Of a DNA stretch of 64,000 nucleotides, positions 48,950 through 59,771 are shown in pieces. Positions within the stretch are counted from its first letter, which is position 1, and each line of letters starts with the position of its first letter. This stretch comes from Spisula solida (taxonomy: Eukaryota > Mollusca > Bivalvia > Venerida > Mactridae), in assembly GCA_947247005.1 (NCBI GenBank), contig OX365948.1, positions 3,658,001-3,722,000 of the forward strand, written 5' to 3'. The notes under the pieces were generated by a model that saw only the letters and a program-made list of their open reading frames with translations, was not told where the DNA came from and did no database searches. The position numbers were made by a program, and so were the translations under genes.

Positions 48950-49350
48950 TGTCTTGTTAGTCCACTTCCAGTTTTCAACCGGAGGGGACAAAAAGGTTTT
49001 CCCCCGTCCGTCTGTCATTGCGTCCGTCAATAAATATACTGGATATGGATCCTGCTCAAACAGTTTCCAACCTAGGTTTATGAAACTTGGTATGTGGATA
49101 GGTACTAATTATGACATTATTCACGTCTTAACAATTCATGATTCATACGAAAATTGTGGTTGCTATGGATACAGAAATGGTGAAAATACTTCTTAGTATG
49201 GATTCTATCATAACTCGTACAGTTTCCCAGCTAGGTATATGAAACTTTGTATGTGTGTAGGTGGCAATAAGGAGATTATGCACAAATTGTTTTTATTCAA
49301 ACCACTAGGGGCTTCTGTATTGCTTGCAATTCTTAATGACTTGTTTTCCA
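48950..49350. repeat. Interspersed repeat related to family A
   Basis: Starts CCACTTCCAGTTTTCAACCG and runs through CCCCCGTCCGTCTGTC. Its end shares a 34-nt exact match (49312-49345) with family A at 7899-7932. An internal ~160-bp duplication is marked by TATGAAACTT(G/T)GTATGTG at about 49080 and 49240. Confidence 0.65.
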
Positions 49351-49523
49351 AAAAAAATCCATATACAATTAATATATGACTAGCACTGAAATGAAATATG
49401 GTTAAACCTCTACTTAAGCCCCCCCCCACATCACAAAAATATCCAACTTCGAAGAAGGCCCCTACATTATCTGGTTATTTTTACTTTCATGCTATTTATT
49501 GTGCCATACACTATCTATTTTAG

Positions 49524-49745
49524 GTCATGGGTATATCATGGAAGCTGGGACACATAGTAGCTGAGGTCACTGGTGAACCTATACCAAGCTTTTCTCCCTG
49601 CCCTGAACAACATGGAGAGGGAGGGGGTATTGTGCTGTCCTGTAATTATATTATTACGCATTCAGAGATAACATCTCAATACAATCGACTCTCAGAACTT
49701 TTGAAAACTATTCCAGTGGGTTCTTCAATGAAGCTGGTTCTGTGA
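49524..49745 (+). other. Unidentified ORF with upstream acceptor-like site
   Basis: An open frame of about 73 codons, preceded by CTATCTATTTTAG, ends in a stop at 49743. It is higher in GC than its surroundings. The translation (GISWKLGHIVAEVTGEPIPS onward) has no domain that I know. It lies inside the TTAA-flanked block, so it may be a terminal exon fragment carried by an element. Confidence 0.25.
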
Positions 49746-51009
49746 ACTATTCAGTATAACCCTTACTTACATATAATGCAGTTATTGTTAGGTCACTACA
49801 ACTTTATTATTGTTTAATTAACAAATTACTATATCTTATTATGTTTTACTATGATATCCATCATATCAAAGACCTGTACATAACATTGTATGTATAGGTA
49901 TACATTACATTGTAATATATAGGTCGTTGATCATAAATATACATGCATAATAAGACAAAGTAGTAGGCTAATGATCATATTGGTTCCTGTTTTTATTTGC
50001 TGTTGAACTATTGCAGTCAGTATTTATTTTATTTTATTACAAGTTGTAAGCTCAATGTACTATAATAATGTTACAATACATGCATTTCTTCTCACCATAT
50101 TATATGTTTTTCCATGACTTTCTATAACAGTCAATACTTGTTTTGTTTATTACAGGTAGTAATCTCATGTACTATATTACATGTATTATTTCATCTCCAT
50201 TCATTGAGATGTGAACAATTTTACAGTTCCACACATTATTATCAAAAAGTCGAGGTCATAAACCTATGTGTAACAGCATTTTGCTGGATACACACATTAA
50301 GATATACATGCAGTTAATCCCATTCTCATGCATAATATACACTTAAATATTAAGTATTCATAATTGTTTTTATAAAATCAAAGACCTATACATCACATTA
50401 ACATGCGTGATCACATGTAATGAGGTACTTGATAGAATCAATGATGTGTTCACTGCTTTGTTATTCATGTTATATTTGTTATGGTGCTATTCTAGTCATT
50501 ATTTACATATGTTTCTGATAACTATGTTATTTAAGCAAGGGTCAATCCACTTTGTTTAGATAAGGAAACATAATTTCTTATTGCAGGTAGATCTACAATC
50601 TCAATAAATGTTATATAAATAATCAATTGTTTCTTGTTCAGTCCCAATTTTAAAGAATCCCAGACTTGTTATCAAATACTTTTGATAATACCTGTGATAT
50701 GATCAGTCAAAGTTGACTCATGTCGGTATGTATGCCCTTACTACCATGTTGATTAGGTTTTTGACAGTTTTGACAGGTCAAATTCATTTGGAGAACGTCA
50801 CTCAGAACGAAATGTCACGTGATCCGTTTTTGGCACATGTGATCCGCTAATGGCCGAATTACTCCTAAATGAAAACAGTGTAGACGATCAACACATCGAC
50901 ATCGCAGTTTTGAACAGTATTTATTCTTTAAATGTTAAAAAAATATATAGCAAGATGATATATGTTTCAGACTCCCGGGATTCGTTATTTTCTGTACGTA
51001 TGCATTTAT
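49746..51009. other. AT-rich stretch with degenerate repeats
   Basis: TTATTACAGGTAGTAATCTC-type segments recur near 50035, 50150 and 50580, suggesting a decayed tandem repeat of a few hundred bp. No gene is seen. Confidence 0.4.
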
Positions 51010-51478
51010 GTTTATACTGATCCGTTACTGGCGAATTCACTGTATGCAAAAATTAAACATAATAACATTTCAACATTTTTTGACGGGCGGAATGTTTGCA
51101 ATAAGTCGAGACGTCACATATTTTTGAAAACACCAAAATGCCAGGCACGACGTTTTCCCACTTTGTTAGCACGTTATTGGATTAAGTATAACTATATTAA
51201 CGTGACTAGATTTGCAATTACATAATGCGTCGAATGATACCACCTAATTACCTGTCGTGTAATTATGAAGCCCTGTGTGTGCTTTTTCTTGCCGACTGTG
51301 CCTTCCAAGGAACGACGTCAAAACGCCTTTTCCATGGTAACTTCACGACGTCATAGTTGCGTTATGGGAACGCGCACAGAGATACAAGACGCGACATTGA
51401 ATTGGGAATAAATCAAAGTTTATTATGATACCTAACTTGTATATGGGTTAGGAACTTTTTTTATAGTGTGGTTCCACC
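51010..51478 (-). repeat. Right long terminal inverted repeat
   Basis: Reverse complement of 38556-38990. It ends GTGGTTCCACC against TTAA, 93 bp upstream of the Cys-rich exon. Confidence 0.85.
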
Positions 51479-51571
51479 TTAAGGGCCCTTTTCTCAGATC
51501 ACGGCTCATTCTTATATTACTATCAATTACAACTCAACTATTATCTCATATTTGATCTTCAATCGTTTCAG

Positions 51572-53098
51572 TGAATTATTGTTTCTGCCAGGATTGTGAA
51601 GATGGCGAATACCCTGCAAATGGAACATGTTACCCGTGTTACGGTACATGTAGGTCGTGTACTTCTCTTGATACATGTACTGCTTGTAATGATGGTTATT
51701 ATCTGGTTAATGATGGTTGGTGTTCCCAGTGTCACAGTAGATGTACGTCGTGTACTACTGTTGATACATGTACTGCTTGTAATGATGGTTATTATCTGGG
51801 TAATGGTGATAGGTGTTACCCGTGTCACAGTGGATGTACGTCGTGTACTTCTGTTGATACATGTACTGCTTGTAATGATGGTTATTATCTGGGTAATGGT
51901 GGTCGGTGTGACCGGTGTCACAGTGGATGTACGTCGTGTACTACTGGTTATACATGTACTGCTTGTAATGATGGTTATTATCTGGGTAATGGTGGTCGGT
52001 GTGACCGGTGTCACAGTGGATGTACGTCGTGTACTACTACTGGTTATACATGTACTGCATGTAATGATGGTTATTATCAGGATAATGATGGTTGGTGTTA
52101 CCCGTGTTACAGTGGATGTACGTCGTGTACTTCTGTTGATACATGTACTGCATGTAATGATGGTTATTATCTGGATAATGATGGTTGGTGTTACCTGTGT
52201 CGCAGTGGATGTACGTCGTGTACTTATCCCTGTACTGCTTGTAATGATGGTTATTATCAGGATAATGATGGTTGGTGTTTCCCGTGTTACAGTAGATGTA
52301 CGTCGTGTACTTCTGTTGATACATGTACTGCATGTAATGATGGTTATTATCAGGATAATGATGGTTGGTGTTACCCGTGTTACAGTGGATGTACGTCGTG
52401 TACTTCTGTTGATACATGTACTGCATGTAATGATGGTTATTATCTGGATAATGATGGTTGGTGTTACCTGTGTCGCAGTGGATGTACGTCGTGTACTTAT
52501 CCCTGTACTGCTTGTAATGATGGTTATTATCTGGGTAATGATGGTTGGTGTTACCTGTGTCACAGTGGATGTACGTCGTGTACTTCTGTTGATACATGTA
52601 CTGCTTGTAATGATCGTTATTATTTGTACATGGATAACTGCTACTCGTGTATCACGAACTGCAAGTATTGCACATCATCGGATCGCTGTGATATGTGCAA
52701 TGATAAATACTTCGCATATAATGGTAAATGTAACCAATGTAAAGAAGGATATTACCTTGATTCCTTCACGTGCAGAGAATGTGCAGACACGTGCACCGTG
52801 TGTGAATCATCAACATCGTGTATAGCATGTAAGGCGGGATACTACATAGAGGATAATACATGCATACAATGTCCAGACGCGTGTTCTGTGTGCAGCTCAT
52901 CAAAAAGTTGTACAACATGTTTGGCTGGTTACGTCATAGATAATGGACAATGTCACCCAGGATGTGAGAATGGCTACTACGGAGACATGTGTGAGAATAA
53001 ATGCAGCACAAATTGTATCAACGAGACATGTACACAGTTAAATGGATCGTGTATATATGGCTGTCGTGAAGGTTATGAAGGAAACAGTTGTACAGTGG
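51572..53098 (+). CDS. Large exon of a Cys-rich (furin-like/EGF-like) membrane protein
   Basis: Internal exon, phase 1 at both ends. The acceptor is AATCGTTTCAG at 51571; an alternative acceptor at 51591 also keeps the frame. The product is an extracellular protein. After a short lead-in (CFCQDCEDGEYPANGTC) come about twelve units of ~31 residues, patterned CxxxCTSCTSVDTCTACNDGYY and DNDGWCYL. These fit furin-like repeats (C-x2-C, C-x2-C, GYYL, C-x2-C). More diverged units follow (DMCNDKYFAYNGKC, CIACKAGYY, CTTCLAGYV), then an EGF-like end (CENGYYGDMC, GCREGYEGNSCTV). The exon is taken to end at the first GTAAGT (53099), which joins in frame to 54577. The frame stays open to a TGA at 53413, so later donors are possible. 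The signal-peptide exon is not in view. Proteins of this type are often annotated as PCSK5-like or multiple-EGF-like by repeat similarity alone; the ligand and role are unknown. Confidence 0.8.
51637..52650 (+). repeat. 93-bp coding tandem array (about 11-12 units)
   Basis: Each 93-bp unit encodes one 31-residue Cys-rich repeat. Two units (near 52210 and 52480) are shortened to 29 residues (CTYPCTAC replaces CTSVDTCTAC), and each is preceded by the same unit type. A higher-order block of three units (~273 bp) has therefore been duplicated. The long minus-strand and +2-frame ORFs over this stretch are shadows of the array. Confidence 0.9.
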
Positions 53099-53905
53099 GT
53101 AAGTGTCTATATGGCTGTCGTGAAGGTTATGAAGGAAACAGTTGTACAGTGGGTAAGTGTCTATATGGATGTCGTGAAAATTATGAAGGAAACAGTTGTA
53201 CAGTGGGTAAGTGTCTATATGGATGTCGTGAAGGTTATGAAGGAAACAGTTGTACAGTGGGTAAGTGTCTATATGGCTGTCGTGAAGGTTATGAAGGAAA
53301 AACTTGTACAGTGGGTAAGTTTCTATATGGATGTCGTAAAGGTTATGAAGGAAAAACTTGTACAGTGGGTAAGTTTCTATATGGATGTCGTGAAGGTTAT
53401 GAAGGAAACAGTTGAACAGTTGGTAAGTGTCTATATGGCTGTCGTGAAGGTAATGAAGGAAACACTTGTACAGTGGGTAAGTGTCTATATGGATGTCGTA
53501 AAGGTTATGAAGGAAACACTTGTACAGTGGGTAAGTGTCTATATGGCTGTCGTGAAGGTTATGGAGGAAACGGTTGTACAGTGGGTAAGTGTCTGTATGG
53601 ATGTCGTGAAGGTTATGGAGGAAACACTTGTACAGTGGGTAAGTGTATATAATTATGGCTGTCGTGAAGGTTATGAAGGAAACAGTTGTACATTGGGTAA
53701 GAGTGTATATCGCTGTCGTGAAGGTTATGAAGGAAACAGTTATACAGTGGGTAAGTGTCTATGTGGCTGTCGTGAAGGTTATGAAGGAAACAGTTGTACA
53801 GTGGGTAAGTGTCTATATGGATGTCGTAAAGGTTATGAAGGAAACACTTGTACAGTGGGTAAGTGTCTATATGGCTGTCGTGAAGGTTATGAGGGAAACA
53901 GTACC
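53053..53905 (+). repeat. 54-bp array spanning an exon-intron border (16 units)
   Basis: Units start near 53053, 53107, 53161 and so on, with a small insertion in the twelfth. Each encodes YGCREGYEGNSCTVGKCL and includes CAGTGGGTAAGTGTCTATAT, a strong 5' splice-site match. Fifteen units have a donor: fourteen GTAAGT, and one GTAAGA near 53696. The frame is open through six units, has TGT to TGA in the seventh (53413), and meets TATATAA in the twelfth. Confidence 0.9.
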
Positions 53906-53909
53906 TGTT

Positions 53910-54358
53910 TTATAATGCGTCTAGGATAATGTGATGTAGAACGTACATGTATTATAGTGCGTCTAGGATAATGTGATGTAGAACGTACATGTATTGTAGT
54001 GCGTCTAGGAAAATGTGATGTAGAACGTACATGTATTATAATGCGTCTAGGATAATGTGATGAAGAACGTACATGTATTATAGTGCGTCTAGGATAATGT
54101 GATGTAGAACGTACATGTATTATAATGCGTCTAGGATAATGTGATGTAGAACGTACATGTATTATAGTGCGTCTAGGATAATGTGATGTAGAACGTACAT
54201 GTATTATAGTGCGTCTAGGATAATGTGATGTAGAACGTACATGTATTATAGTGCGTCTAGGATAATGTGATGTAGAACGTACATGTATTATAATGCGTCT
54301 AGGATAATGTGATGTAGAACGTACATGTATTATAGTGCGTCTAGGATAATGTGATGTT
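53910..54358 (+). repeat. 42-bp intronic tandem array (about 11 units)
   Basis: GCGTCTAGGATAATGTGATG recurs every 42 bp from 53917 to 54337, followed by TAGAACGTACATGTATTATA. Near-perfect units show recent expansion. It lies in the intron after the Cys-rich exon. Confidence 0.95.
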
Positions 54359-54576
54359 TACAAACATGAACCGGTTTGGTACAACTATAGAAAGAGAAAT
54401 ATCAAGAGAAATGTCTACAGCCATATACATGTACATATACGTATGCATTGTTAAACGGTATATTTAATCACAATTTTTTAAAGATAATTGGAATAATTAT
54501 ATCGTTCTTTGATCAACCTCCGATCGTAAATATCTGGTATAGTTTTTATTCTACTAGACCTCATTATTTATTTCAG

Positions 54577-54796
54577 AAATACCATCACTCAATGTATCAG
54601 ATATACCATCACTCAATGTATCAGATATACCATCACTCAATGTATCAGATATACCAGCACTCAATGTATCAGATAAACCATCACTCAAGGATAATGTTGG
54701 GTCAACAAAACTCGTCATCTCCATAATACTAGGATGTCTAGCGATCATCATCATCATAGTTGTTGTTGTAGCAATAATTGGAGTGATTCGAAAACG
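54577..54796 (+). CDS. Stalk and transmembrane exon of the Cys-rich protein
   Basis: The acceptor is TTATTTATTTCAG. The exon begins in phase 1 (two bases, AA), completing GAA (Glu) with the G at 53098. It encodes five tandem 8-residue units of the IPSLNVSD type (24-bp repeats, 54579-54698), each of the first four with an N-V-S glycosylation sequon. A short linker, KDNVGSTK, is followed by a hydrophobic helix, LVISIILGCLAIIII and VVVVAIIGVI, then a basic stop-transfer RKR. The helix and basic tail imply a type I membrane protein with a short juxtamembrane stalk. The end is ambiguous: the GTAAAT at 54797 can serve as a donor, while reading straight on gives TAA at 54798-54800 and only a three-residue tail. 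I favour splicing because a frame-compatible exon lies downstream. Confidence 0.75.
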
Positions 54797-54892
54797 GTAA
54801 ATATATACATTGTATACTAGCTCAGAGAATATTGACAGCCATTGGAAATTCCGAACATACAAACCTCCAATGTTTCAAGACAAGAAAAAGAT

Positions 54893-55376
54893 GCAATTCA
54901 AGGGTAGCAACACCATGTGACGTTGACATAATTAAACCGGCTGCAAATACAAGACGAAATTTGCTTCACTTCGAAAAAATATTGCGGTCAGTATTTAATG
55001 TCTTTACCAATTTCTATGAAACATACGCCAGTCTAAGGGAGGGTGTAAGCTTTCAATGAAATGTAGGATTCCTATCAATAGCTGGACCGTTTCCTCCAGC
55101 GCCATGTCACGGAAACCTTGAAAAAGAAGACGACTTGAAACATTGAAAGTTTCACAGGGTGCTGGAGAAGATGGCCCTTCTTCTGAAATAAATATTATAT
55201 TTCGTGGAAAACACATACTTTTCCCTTTTGACTGGACGGTATGTTTCATAGAAATCGATAAAGAAATAAATAACTTGCGTCAATTTTTGTTTTCAAAACG
55301 AAGCAATTTTCGTCTTGAACTTGTAGCCTTTATTGATGTCAAGGTCACGTGGTATTGCTACACTGAATTCGGAATT
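54893..55376. repeat. Foldback element with ~145-bp arms
   Basis: The left arm (54893-55033) and right arm (55231-55376) are inverted copies with moderate divergence. They share TAGCAA(C/T)ACCA(T/C)GTGAC, CAAGACGAAA(A/T)TTGCTTC and TTTCTATGAAACATAC. The ORFs here are shadows. It is probably a MITE in the intron. Confidence 0.75.
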
Positions 55377-55439
55377 CACAATATTTTTGAAAAAAAAATC
55401 CACTAATTTACAAATTTACATGAGGTACAAATAATGTTG

Positions 55440-55510
55440 ACATAAATACGAAATCCCGGTAGTGCCTTCATAGTTCATGCTTCAAAGTTCAAAGTTCACG
55501 GTTCATACTT
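55440..55510 (-). repeat. Fragment of the 31-645 repeat, inverted
   Basis: The reverse complement reads AGTATGAACCGTGAACTTTG, then AAGCATGAACTATGAAGGCA, matching about 412-450. Confidence 0.6.
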
Positions 55511-55774
55511 AAAACGAAATGGATAGTATTAGCCTACTGATGATGATAACTTTTAGGAGAGTGGCAAAACGTTCTCATTGTTTCAATCAAGCCACAACTT
55601 TTCTTTTGCATTTTCATAACTCTAACTCATAAAAATACATTAAGACCTAGTTAATGATAACAGAATGTCCTGACTGTTTAAACTGAAAACACAATTCTAA
55701 CACGATCTGCGGATTAATCCATTCAACATAGAGCGGACCGGGCCTTTTATTATTACCCCAATAAAACCTATTTA

Positions 55775-56945
55775 TAAATGAATGAACGTAAACTTTATAT
55801 TATTAACTTCCACGCGTCGTGAGTTGCACGAGAATCCAGTGTTACAGCTATGACGCATCTATTTTTAGAAACTCCAATATAATCTCGAAACTAAGTTTCA
55901 TAAAACTTCTGATAATCAATTTATTTATATTTTTCATACCAGCTAGTAAGCCGGTCAATTTCAGTGTGGAATTGTGTTTAATGTCAAATGGAAGAAAATG
56001 GAATGCGCGCAGTTAAATAGTTCGGGATATTATCGTGTTTAGAATCGAAATAAAAACTCTGTTCTTGTATTTTATCGGTGTATAAAACACAGGCACTCGT
56101 TCGGATGCGGAAAATTAAATTAAATTTTTCCGCATCCGAACTCCTGCCCATGTTTTATTCACCGATAAAATACGCGAACAGATTTTATTTCTTAAACAAA
56201 AAAACACTATTGTCTATTTTCAATTCCAACACGGTTGGCGGCTTTATCCATATACGCATAGAGGAAACCAAGGAGTTATTTACACCCTGCATTTAGCAAA
56301 TTGGTCAAACCTTGTTGTGCGCTATAAAATGACACACAACAACTCATTTAAGACAAATGTCAACAATAACACGCGTTGAAATTGATTAACTTGTAGTATC
56401 AACGTTTCGGCATGTTTTGTTTTACAACAACTCAGTAAAATACATAATAAGCATTTATTCAATACACTGTTACATATACAGCTGTTTCTGCAAATAAACG
56501 AAATAAACTGCAAAAATGTATTTCGCTCCTTCACAATACATTGAACATCAGCACGTGCGTTTAAAAGTAGTTCAAAATTCCAACGAAAATAAACATCACG
56601 TGCCATATTTATGAATGAATGAACGTAAACATTGTAGTAAAATATACTGCCGGTTCGTAGTAAAGTACATTTCCGGTATCGCTTACAAAGCTGTTTGTGC
56701 TACAGTTACCATGCAGTAAGGCCTACTTTTACAACGCTTCTTTGAATTATCATAACGCCTACGTTTAAACCTGGAACAGTGTTAGAAATCTGAGTTCAAA
56801 CACAATGAACTTTACAAGTTCCACGAGTATCCCATGTTAGAGAAATATGACACCTCTATTTTTAGAAACTCCTTAATACTCTCAACATTAGGTTTCATAA
56901 AAGGTTCTGATAATCAATTAATTCATATTTTTCTTTTCATGCCTG
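55775..56945. repeat. Diverged direct duplication around a palindrome
   Basis: Segments at 55775-55945 and at 56610-56640 plus 56800-56945 share TGAATGAACGTAAAC, CTATTTTTAGAAACTCC, AGGTTTCATAAAA and TCTGATAATCAATT in the same order. Confidence 0.6.
56059..56181. repeat. 123-bp palindrome
   Basis: Two ~57-nt arms meet near 56116. The inner part TTCGGATGCGGAAAA pairs with TTTTTCCGCATCCGAA, and the outer TATTTTATCGGTG pairs with CACCGATAAAATA, with a few mismatches between. Confidence 0.85.
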
Positions 56946-56969
56946 CCTGCCTGCCTATCATTCTCTACT

Positions 56970-57680
<711 letters not shown>

Positions 57681-58839
57681 AAGTTAAAAATATAGTAACT
57701 TATATATAGCGTTATTGAACACTATCTTAGGTCCGTAAACGTTATGTACATCAACATTTTTAGTTCAACACACATGAAATCGCATTTGAAGCGTAATTCA
57801 TTGCTTTGTTGTCTCTAAATTGGTTAAAAAGCTGAAATGCTTGTTCAAGAAAACAGTTTATTTTGAAAATATTGCGTACTGAATACCAATAGGCAGTTTT
57901 ATTGCGTACCGCGTACGACGCTCTTGCGTCCTGAATACCACCTAAAAAGGCCATGAATCCCGCGTACCGAAAAGGGGGGTTTCACCCTCCATAATAAGAT
58001 ACTCGACATGTATCCGCTTCTCTAGTCCTCCCTTGTACAATAAAACACACATACATGCTATTGTTTGTAACGCAATAGAGAATAGGCTTTGTCATATTAT
58101 TCTTTATTAATGTCTCATCAATGTACATATACAATTATTATAAAACATCATAAAAATCCATATAGTTATTTATTATACCTCACTTTTTTCTGCAATGCAA
58201 AGGTCCCATTGCCCCAGAGAGAGACATTATGACTGTCATTGACAGTTCCAACCCATATGACACGTGATCGACCAAAAACTGACTGTCAGGTCATGTGATC
58301 GACCTGACATTTTCAATGTCATGCAAGGGCAAGTAACTGCGTCGATCTTAGTTCTTTGACTGTTGAAATATACATGATTTTCTAAAAAATAGACTGACAA
58401 AAGAAGACAACTAAAACAAATCTGTATTCAAAACGATGCGTTTCCTTTATTCAACTTCACCAGATTAAGAACACTGTACATAAAACAATCATGTACAAGT
58501 ATGTTAGACGTCATGACGTCATCAGCAATTACGTCATAACGTCAAAACGCGACGTTACGTTTGGCGCACTTTTAAAGTTATAGATATACACACTGTATAC
58601 AAAAATGGTAAAAAGCTAATTTATAGCTTATATAACACAAGTTCTAGATAATTTCTTAAAAATGATCTATTAGTTAAAGAAATGCACCAAATGAACTAAG
58701 ACCTACACATACAATAGAATGTGAAATTGATACACAACAATGTATGAAAACACCGTCATGCCTAGATCTACTGTTTATAATTATGGTAATCATAGCAGTG
58801 AACGTTTTGCTAGACTTATAATAGTGTTCGGTATAATAA
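57681..58839. other. Unannotated intronic or intergenic stretch
   Basis: AT-rich with no supported gene. TTAGACGTCATGACGTCATC near 58503 is a cluster of TGACGTCA-like words, compatible with CREB/ATF sites but without promoter context. Confidence 0.3.
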
Positions 58840-58981
58840 AATAAATATCAGATGCCTGCCTGCGTGACATTGATATTGCCAACCCTCGAAACAGAATGTC
58901 ATCCTCGGCTTCGCCTCGGGATGACATTCTGCCCTCGGGTTGACAATATCAATGTCACGCAGGCAGGTATCTGATATTTAT
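58840..58981. repeat. ~140-bp foldback palindrome
   Basis: Arms of about 60 nt. ATATCAGATGCCTGCCTGCG and TGACATTGATATTG on the left pair with CAATATCAATGTCA and CGCAGGCAGGTATCTGATAT on the right. The loop region is CCTCGGCTTCGCCTCGGG. Confidence 0.9.
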
Positions 58982-59458
58982 ATAATATATATACATTGCC
59001 ATTCTATACAGAATTATAAGAATAAGTGGTACATAATTATCTTACATATTATCACAGTTTAACTTAATCACATAGTTTAATTAAATCCAAAACACCACCG
59101 TTAATCTATCCTTAAAAGCTGCATTAAAACACTAGTAAAAAGCTGACTTTTTGTAAATATGGTACTATTGCACTAATTAGAAAATGAGTGTAAGAAATCG
59201 TTTCTACATTTGATCAGATCATATGTAGTTTGATGAACGGAGGTGTTTTGGGTGAGAAATAAGAAGAGAATATACAACTAATTAAGACACATTGACATTA
59301 TCTACATATTAAAAAAAGTAATTTGCGATATAAAATGAATTGTCATGTGTCACGGTACTGGTTCATGTTTTCGTTTCTTCCAGTAACTTCTATGCAGCAA
59401 TGGCCCTAACGGGACACCGTATGATAGTCATAGTATATATTTCATTTGTCTTTTACAG
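58982..59458. other. Sequence upstream of the small candidate exon
   Basis: No gene of its own. The last 20 bp form a strong polypyrimidine-AG acceptor. Confidence 0.35.
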
Positions 59459-59520
59459 TCGGGCTGAAGGAGGCAGTGTTCCAGGACCGGGAATACCTTT
59501 AGCGTTCATTCCCAACAGAG
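59459..59520 (+). CDS. Candidate cytoplasmic-tail exon (62 bp)
   Basis: The acceptor is TTCATTTGTCTTTTACAG and the donor is AGAG|GTAATA. The exon supplies the one base needed to complete the codon left open at 54796 (CG + T = Arg). It then reads RAEGGSVPGPGIPLAFIPNR and ends in phase 1. The other two frames contain stops. The translation is Pro/Gly-rich without a known signalling motif. The assignment to the same gene rests on strand, order, frame and splice sites only, across a 4.7-kb intron. Confidence 0.45.
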
Positions 59521-59771
59521 GTAATACATCACTTTTGTCAGTGAAATACTCGGTATATTAGTACTTAACAGTCGCTATGTCCATGACGCTATGTCTATGT
59601 CGTTCAATAACGTTTATTAGTTTGGTAATTTCAACGTATCGGCACGGAAGTAATGTACACTTATATCTAAATATATTATGGTTTTATCGGGTCTACATCA
59701 TCTATATTCGAGTGGCCTTATTGTTACTTTCGCATGATTAATGAATAATATACTAAGGTTTCATATTTCCT

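Larger units (their letters stand above)
38556..51478. mobile_element. 12.9-kb TTAA-flanked block with ~430-bp terminal inverted repeats
   Basis: The left terminus (38556-about 38990) and the right terminus (about 51010-51478) are inverted copies. Roughly the first 90 bp are nearly identical (GGTGGAACCACACTATAAAA onward) and the rest matches at perhaps 80% by eye. TTAA abuts both ends. The interior holds a hAT-like element (39285-41651), a second inverted pair (44020-44450 and 47850-48280), repeat fragments and no recognised transposase. The simplest reading is one large non-autonomous TTAA element enlarged by later insertions. Two independent half-elements cannot be excluded. Confidence 0.6.

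Noticed and set aside
38556..51478. Maverick/Polinton or other large DNA element with viral-like genes
   Set aside because: No polymerase, integrase, ATPase or capsid-like ORF is present, and the TTAA flanks do not fit the 6-bp duplications of Polintons.
51568..52597. Minus-strand ORFs of 331 and 186 codons and a plus-strand 409-codon ORF over the Cys-rich exon
   Set aside because: They are produced by the 93-bp periodicity in other frames. They consist of monotonous T/I-rich, H/Y/N-rich and V/I-rich repeats, while the chosen frame has ordered cysteines and matching splice phases.
53042..53929. 295-codon ORF reading VVKVMKETVVQWVSVYM repeats
   Set aside because: Shadow frame of the 54-bp array. 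The frame continuous with the upstream Cys-rich domain gives EGF-like residues instead.
53910..54358. CRISPR-like array (42-bp periodic)
   Set aside because: The whole 42-bp unit is conserved with no variable spacer, and it lies within an intron.
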